Shown here: one piece after another, positions 6,125-8,524 of the stretch
Position numbering within the stretch: the stretch's first letter is position 1
How the letters are laid out: each line of letters opens with the position of its first letter
Assembly: GCA_945872285.1 (NCBI GenBank)
Contig: CAMBZR010000106.1
Span: forward strand, 1-8,524
DNA from: Bordetella parapertussis
GTDB lineage: Bacteria; Pseudomonadota; Gammaproteobacteria; Burkholderiales; Burkholderiaceae_B
Direction of reading: 5' to 3'
Length of the DNA stretch: 8,524 nt
The notes under the pieces: model-generated
Told to the model about the DNA's origin: nothing
What the model saw: only the letters and a program-made list of their open reading frames with translations
Databases searched by the model: none
Translations under genes and position numbers: made by a program

Positions 6125-6583
6125 TTGAACGCAGAACGCGTCGGCAGTCTGTTTTGGCTTCTGTTTGGCGCCGCCGCCGTCTATGGGGCATTGGGCCTTG
6201 GCATTGGCACCATGAGGGCCCCCGGCTCGGGTTTTTTAACCTGCGTGGCGGGTAGTTTTGTTTCGCTCATGGCGCTGATGATATTCATCCAATCGTTCAA
6301 AGGCGACCCAGCGGCACAAACTCGCGTGGCTGACCTGTGGGCGAGCTGTAACTGGTGGCGCGCGGTCGCCATCACGCTACTGATCATTTTGTTCATTCTG
6401 GCCTTCGAGACACTTGGCTTTTTTCTATGCAGTTTTATTTTGCTGCTCATCATCATGCGTTGGCTTGAAGGCTTAAGCTGGAAAACCTCAATTCTCGTGC
6501 CAGTCATCGCGATCGGCTGTACCTACCTTCTTTTCAAAACTATTCTAAAAATCTCGCTCCCCGCGGGAATTTTTGGCTTCTGA
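6125..6583 (+). CDS. tctB: Tripartite tricarboxylate transporter small membrane subunit TctB
   Basis: TctB is the small inner-membrane subunit of a TTT transporter. It pairs with TctA to import a carboxylate delivered by a TctC receptor, driven by an ion gradient. The protein has 152 residues, typical for the family. Hydrophobic segments fall at about 6-26, 36-57, 79-97, 98-113 and 121-140, giving four or five helices. The GIGTMRAPGSGF stretch (26-37) matches the family pattern of a G...PG.GF turn after helix 1, and the protein ends in LPAGIFGF, a common TctB ending. Sequence conservation in TctB is low, so the call rests on size, topology, these motifs and its place directly before tctA, with 15 bases between them. 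The start codon is TTG. The gene order B-A-C differs from the classical Salmonella tctCBA order. Confidence 0.88.
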   Translation: MNAERVGSLFWLLFGAAAVYGALGLGIGTMRAPGSGFLTCVAGSFVSLMALMIFIQSFKGDPAAQTRVADLWASCNWWRAVAITLLIILFILAFETLGFFLCSFILLLIIMRWLEGLSWKTSILVPVIAIGCTYLLFKTILKISLPAGIFGF

Positions 6584-6598
6584 GGCGCGCGACTTTCT

Positions 6599-8113
6599 AT
6601 GGACTTAGCAGACAACCTCATGACCGGCTTCTCGGTCGCCTTTCAGCCCCATAATATTTTCTTTTGCTTTATCGGTGTACTGATTGGCACGCTGATCGGC
6701 GTGTTGCCTGGTATTGGCCCTGTTGGCGCAATGTCGATTTTGTTGCCGATCACCTTTGGTATTTCTCCCGTGACGGCCATCATCATGCTGTCAGGCATTT
6801 ACTACGGCGCACAATACGGGGGCTCGACCACTTCAATTCTGGTCGGGATCCCTGGCGAAGCGGCTTCAGTGGTGACAATGCTAGACGGCCACCAGATGGC
6901 GCTACAGGGTCGCGCTGGCCCTGCCTTAGGCATCGCGGCCTTCGGCTCATTTATCGCTGGCACGATCGGCATTATTGGCTTGATGCTGCTCGCGCCTCCG
7001 CTTGCCTCAATTGCCCTGAGGTTTGGCCCACCCGAATACTTTACGTTAATGATCATGGGTCTAGTGATTTTGACCTACCTGGCGCAAAAATCAATGGCCA
7101 AGTCACTCATGATGGCAGGCGTTGGTGTGCTGGCCGGCGTCGTTGGCCTTGACACCATGACAGGACTTCCCAGATTCACCTTCGGCATCTCTGACCTGCT
7201 CGACGGGATTGGTATCGCGCCGCTCGCCATGGGGCTGTTTGGCGTTTCTGAAATTTTGCTAAATGTAGAAAAGACCATCAAACAGGGTGTGGTCGTCAGT
7301 CAAGTTAAAAACCTTCTCCCTAGTCGACAAGACTGGAAAGAATCTTTCGCCCCGATTATGCGCGGCTCTTTTTTAGGTTTTTTACTCGGAATTTTGCCCG
7401 GCGGTGGTGCGGTACTCTCCTCGTTTATTTCTTACGGCACCGAAAAACGCATTTCAAAAACTCCTGAAAAATTCGGTCATGGCGCCATCGCTGGCGTGGC
7501 GGGCCCCGAAGCGGCTAATAATGCCGCCGCGCAAGCTGCGTTCATTCCTCTGCTCACGCTCGGAATCCCTGCCAACGCGGTCATGGGCATTTTGCTCGGC
7601 GCGCTGATGATTCATGGCATTACACCGGGCCCACTGATGATTCAAAAAAATCCTGAGCTCTTTTGGGGAACCGTCACCAGTATGTACATAGGCAACGCCA
7701 TGTTGCTGGTGTTGAACCTGCCGCTAATCGGGCTTTGGGTGCGCTTATTGCGCGTGCGCTACGCCGTGTTGTTTCCGCTGATTTTATTTATAGCGCTGAT
7801 TGGTGCGTACGTCATCAATGGCAGTGAGATGGATCTTTATCTGATGCTGTTCTTTGGCGTCGTGGGCTATTTGATGCGCAAGTTTGACTACGAGCCTGCG
7901 CCGTTGATTCTTGCTTACGTCTTGAGCCCGATCCTTGAAGATTCTCTGCGTCAGTCTTTGATTATTTCGGGCGGTAGTATGGGGATTTTTGTGAGTCGCC
8001 CGATTGCCGCAGGATTTTTGTTTGTTGCGGCACTATTATTGATCAGTGCGGTACTGCCGGCGATTCGCAAAAAGCGCAATGCCCTCCTCGCTTCAGCCGA
8101 CGAGAATGCCTAA
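6599..8113 (+). CDS. tctA: Tripartite tricarboxylate transporter large membrane subunit TctA
   Basis: TctA is the large inner-membrane permease subunit that forms the transport path. It has 504 residues, the standard length, with about ten to twelve hydrophobic segments. Signatures are GVLPGIGPVGAMSILLP (34-50), YYGAQYGGSTTSILVGIPGE (68-87), LPGGGAVLSSFISYGTEKR (266-284), AGPEAANNAAAQAAFIPLL (301-319) and LGIPANAVMG (321-330). The two LPG.G loops and their following Gly/Ala-rich stretches reflect an internal two-fold repeat of the protein. It is the most conserved TTT subunit and the call is certain. The nearest purine run, GAGG at 6582-6585, overlaps the tctB stop and lies 13 bases before the ATG, farther than usual, so translation may be coupled to tctB. 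The third tctC follows after 25 bases. Substrate choice depends mostly on the binding protein and is unknown. Confidence 0.96.
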   Translation: MDLADNLMTGFSVAFQPHNIFFCFIGVLIGTLIGVLPGIGPVGAMSILLPITFGISPVTAIIMLSGIYYGAQYGGSTTSILVGIPGEAASVVTMLDGHQMALQGRAGPALGIAAFGSFIAGTIGIIGLMLLAPPLASIALRFGPPEYFTLMIMGLVILTYLAQKSMAKSLMMAGVGVLAGVVGLDTMTGLPRFTFGISDLLDGIGIAPLAMGLFGVSEILLNVEKTIKQGVVVSQVKNLLPSRQDWKESFAPIMRGSFLGFLLGILPGGGAVLSSFISYGTEKRISKTPEKFGHGAIAGVAGPEAANNAAAQAAFIPLLTLGIPANAVMGILLGALMIHGITPGPLMIQKNPELFWGTVTSMYIGNAMLLVLNLPLIGLWVRLLRVRYAVLFPLILFIALIGAYVINGSEMDLYLMLFFGVVGYLMRKFDYEPAPLILAYVLSPILEDSLRQSLIISGGSMGIFVSRPIAAGFLFVAALLLISAVLPAIRKKRNALLASADENA

Positions 8114-8138
8114 CCATTATTTTGATGTGAGGATTTCT

Positions 8139-8524
8139 ATGACACTCAGTAAACGCTTTCGTCTTGCAGGGCTTAGCCTACTACTGACGGGCGGCTTGCT
8201 CGCAAGCGGCCTGGCAACAGCCAAGTACCCCGACAAACCGATCACAATGTACATTGCCTTTGCTGCCGGTGGCACGACCGACATCACCGGCCGCGCCCTA
8301 GCGCAAGGCATTGAAAAAATACTAGGTGTGCCTGTTACGATTGAGAACAAGGGTGGTGGCGGCGCGACTGTAGCAAACGGCTTACTCGCGAGCAAAAAGC
8401 CCGATGGCTACACCTTGTTAGTCACGTCGGTCGGGTCTATCACCATGCGACCGTTGCTACTCAAACTTGCCTATAACGCCCAAAGCTTTCGTCCACTGCT
8501 GCAATTCAGCTATTACATTGGCGG
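8139..8524 (+). CDS. Tripartite tricarboxylate transporter substrate-binding protein, Bug/TctC family (TctC-3, incomplete at right edge)
   Basis: The first 128 codons of a third periplasmic carboxylate receptor are present; about 200 residues lie beyond the window. GAGGA (8129-8133) stands five bases before the ATG. A signal peptide of about 28 residues ends in LATA before KYPDKPI. Motifs are YPDKPITMYI, AAGGTTDITGR (the GG..D..(A/G)R ligand loop), ENKGGGGATVANGLL and KKPDGYT. It is plainly the same subtype as TctC-2: 58 identities in 100 aligned mature positions by hand count, including the rare GGGG-TVA run and a QFSYY/QYSYF segment. As the last visible gene of the tctB-tctA operon it is the dedicated receptor of this transporter. 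The reading frame is open to the edge with no sign of damage. Confidence 0.93.
   Translation, partial: MTLSKRFRLAGLSLLLTGGLLASGLATAKYPDKPITMYIAFAAGGTTDITGRALAQGIEKILGVPVTIENKGGGGATVANGLLASKKPDGYTLLVTSVGSITMRPLLLKLAYNAQSFRPLLQFSYYIG

Noticed and set aside
5955..6191. Minus-strand open frame of 78 codons in the divergent control region
   Set aside because: It overlaps the promoter and ribosome site of tctB, has no ribosome site of its own and no recognisable domain.
6664..7152. Plus-strand open frame of 162 codons in another frame inside tctA
   Set aside because: The tctA frame carries all known signatures; the alternative is rich in Trp, Arg and His, as expected from frame-shifted membrane-protein codons.
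1..8524. CRISPR array, tRNA or rRNA gene, insertion sequence, toxin-antitoxin or phage defence module
   Set aside because: No regularly spaced repeats, cloverleaf, transposase or defence-type domain was seen on either strand.

Overview
The window looks like an accessory catabolic and uptake locus from a betaproteobacterium, most likely Burkholderiales and close to Alcaligenaceae. The evidence is three tripartite-tricarboxylate-transporter (TTT) binding proteins of the Bug/TctC type, which are greatly expanded in that group. They sit with an MmgE/PrpD-family enzyme and an HMG-CoA-lyase-like enzyme, a pairing I associate with these bacteria. Base composition is only moderately GC-rich by eye. 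The taxon is inferred and no taxonomic marker gene is present.

Layout from left to right. A carboxymuconolactone decarboxylase (PcaC-like) gene runs leftward off the window (1-344, minus). A 254-base divergent spacer separates it from two tandem Bug/TctC periplasmic binding proteins (599-1597 and 1611-2588, plus). A dienelactone-hydrolase-family gene follows (2743-3411, plus), with its own plausible -10 element. A strong symmetrical hairpin terminator (3425-3457) lies between it and a convergent two-gene minus-strand operon: HMG-CoA-lyase-like enzyme first (5828-4851), then MmgE/PrpD (4836-3472). A 296-base divergent control region (5829-6124) holds a consensus -35 on each strand and two perfect palindromes. 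It leads into a plus-strand TTT operon: small membrane subunit TctB (6125-6583), large membrane subunit TctA (6599-8113) and a third TctC (8139 to the right edge, incomplete).

How the parts may work together. TctC proteins capture carboxylates in the periplasm and TctA/TctB carry them across the inner membrane. The four soluble enzymes belong to families acting on carboxylates, lactones and acyl-CoA esters. A reasonable inference is uptake and breakdown of an organic acid, possibly derived from an aromatic compound. The substrate cannot be read from the sequence. No CoA ligase, CoA transferase or regulator gene is visible, so any pathway must be completed outside the window. TctC-2 and TctC-3 are close relatives (58 of 100 aligned N-terminal positions identical by hand count), while TctC-1 is a different subtype. 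The tandem pair at the left may therefore share the TctBA membrane unit at the right.

The most unusual points are the HMG-CoA-lyase-like protein, with Glu in place of the expected catalytic Asp and a lengthened active-site loop, and the three binding proteins served by one visible membrane pair. I see no CRISPR array, RNA gene, insertion sequence or phage feature, and nothing that clearly marks a wholly new class of system.
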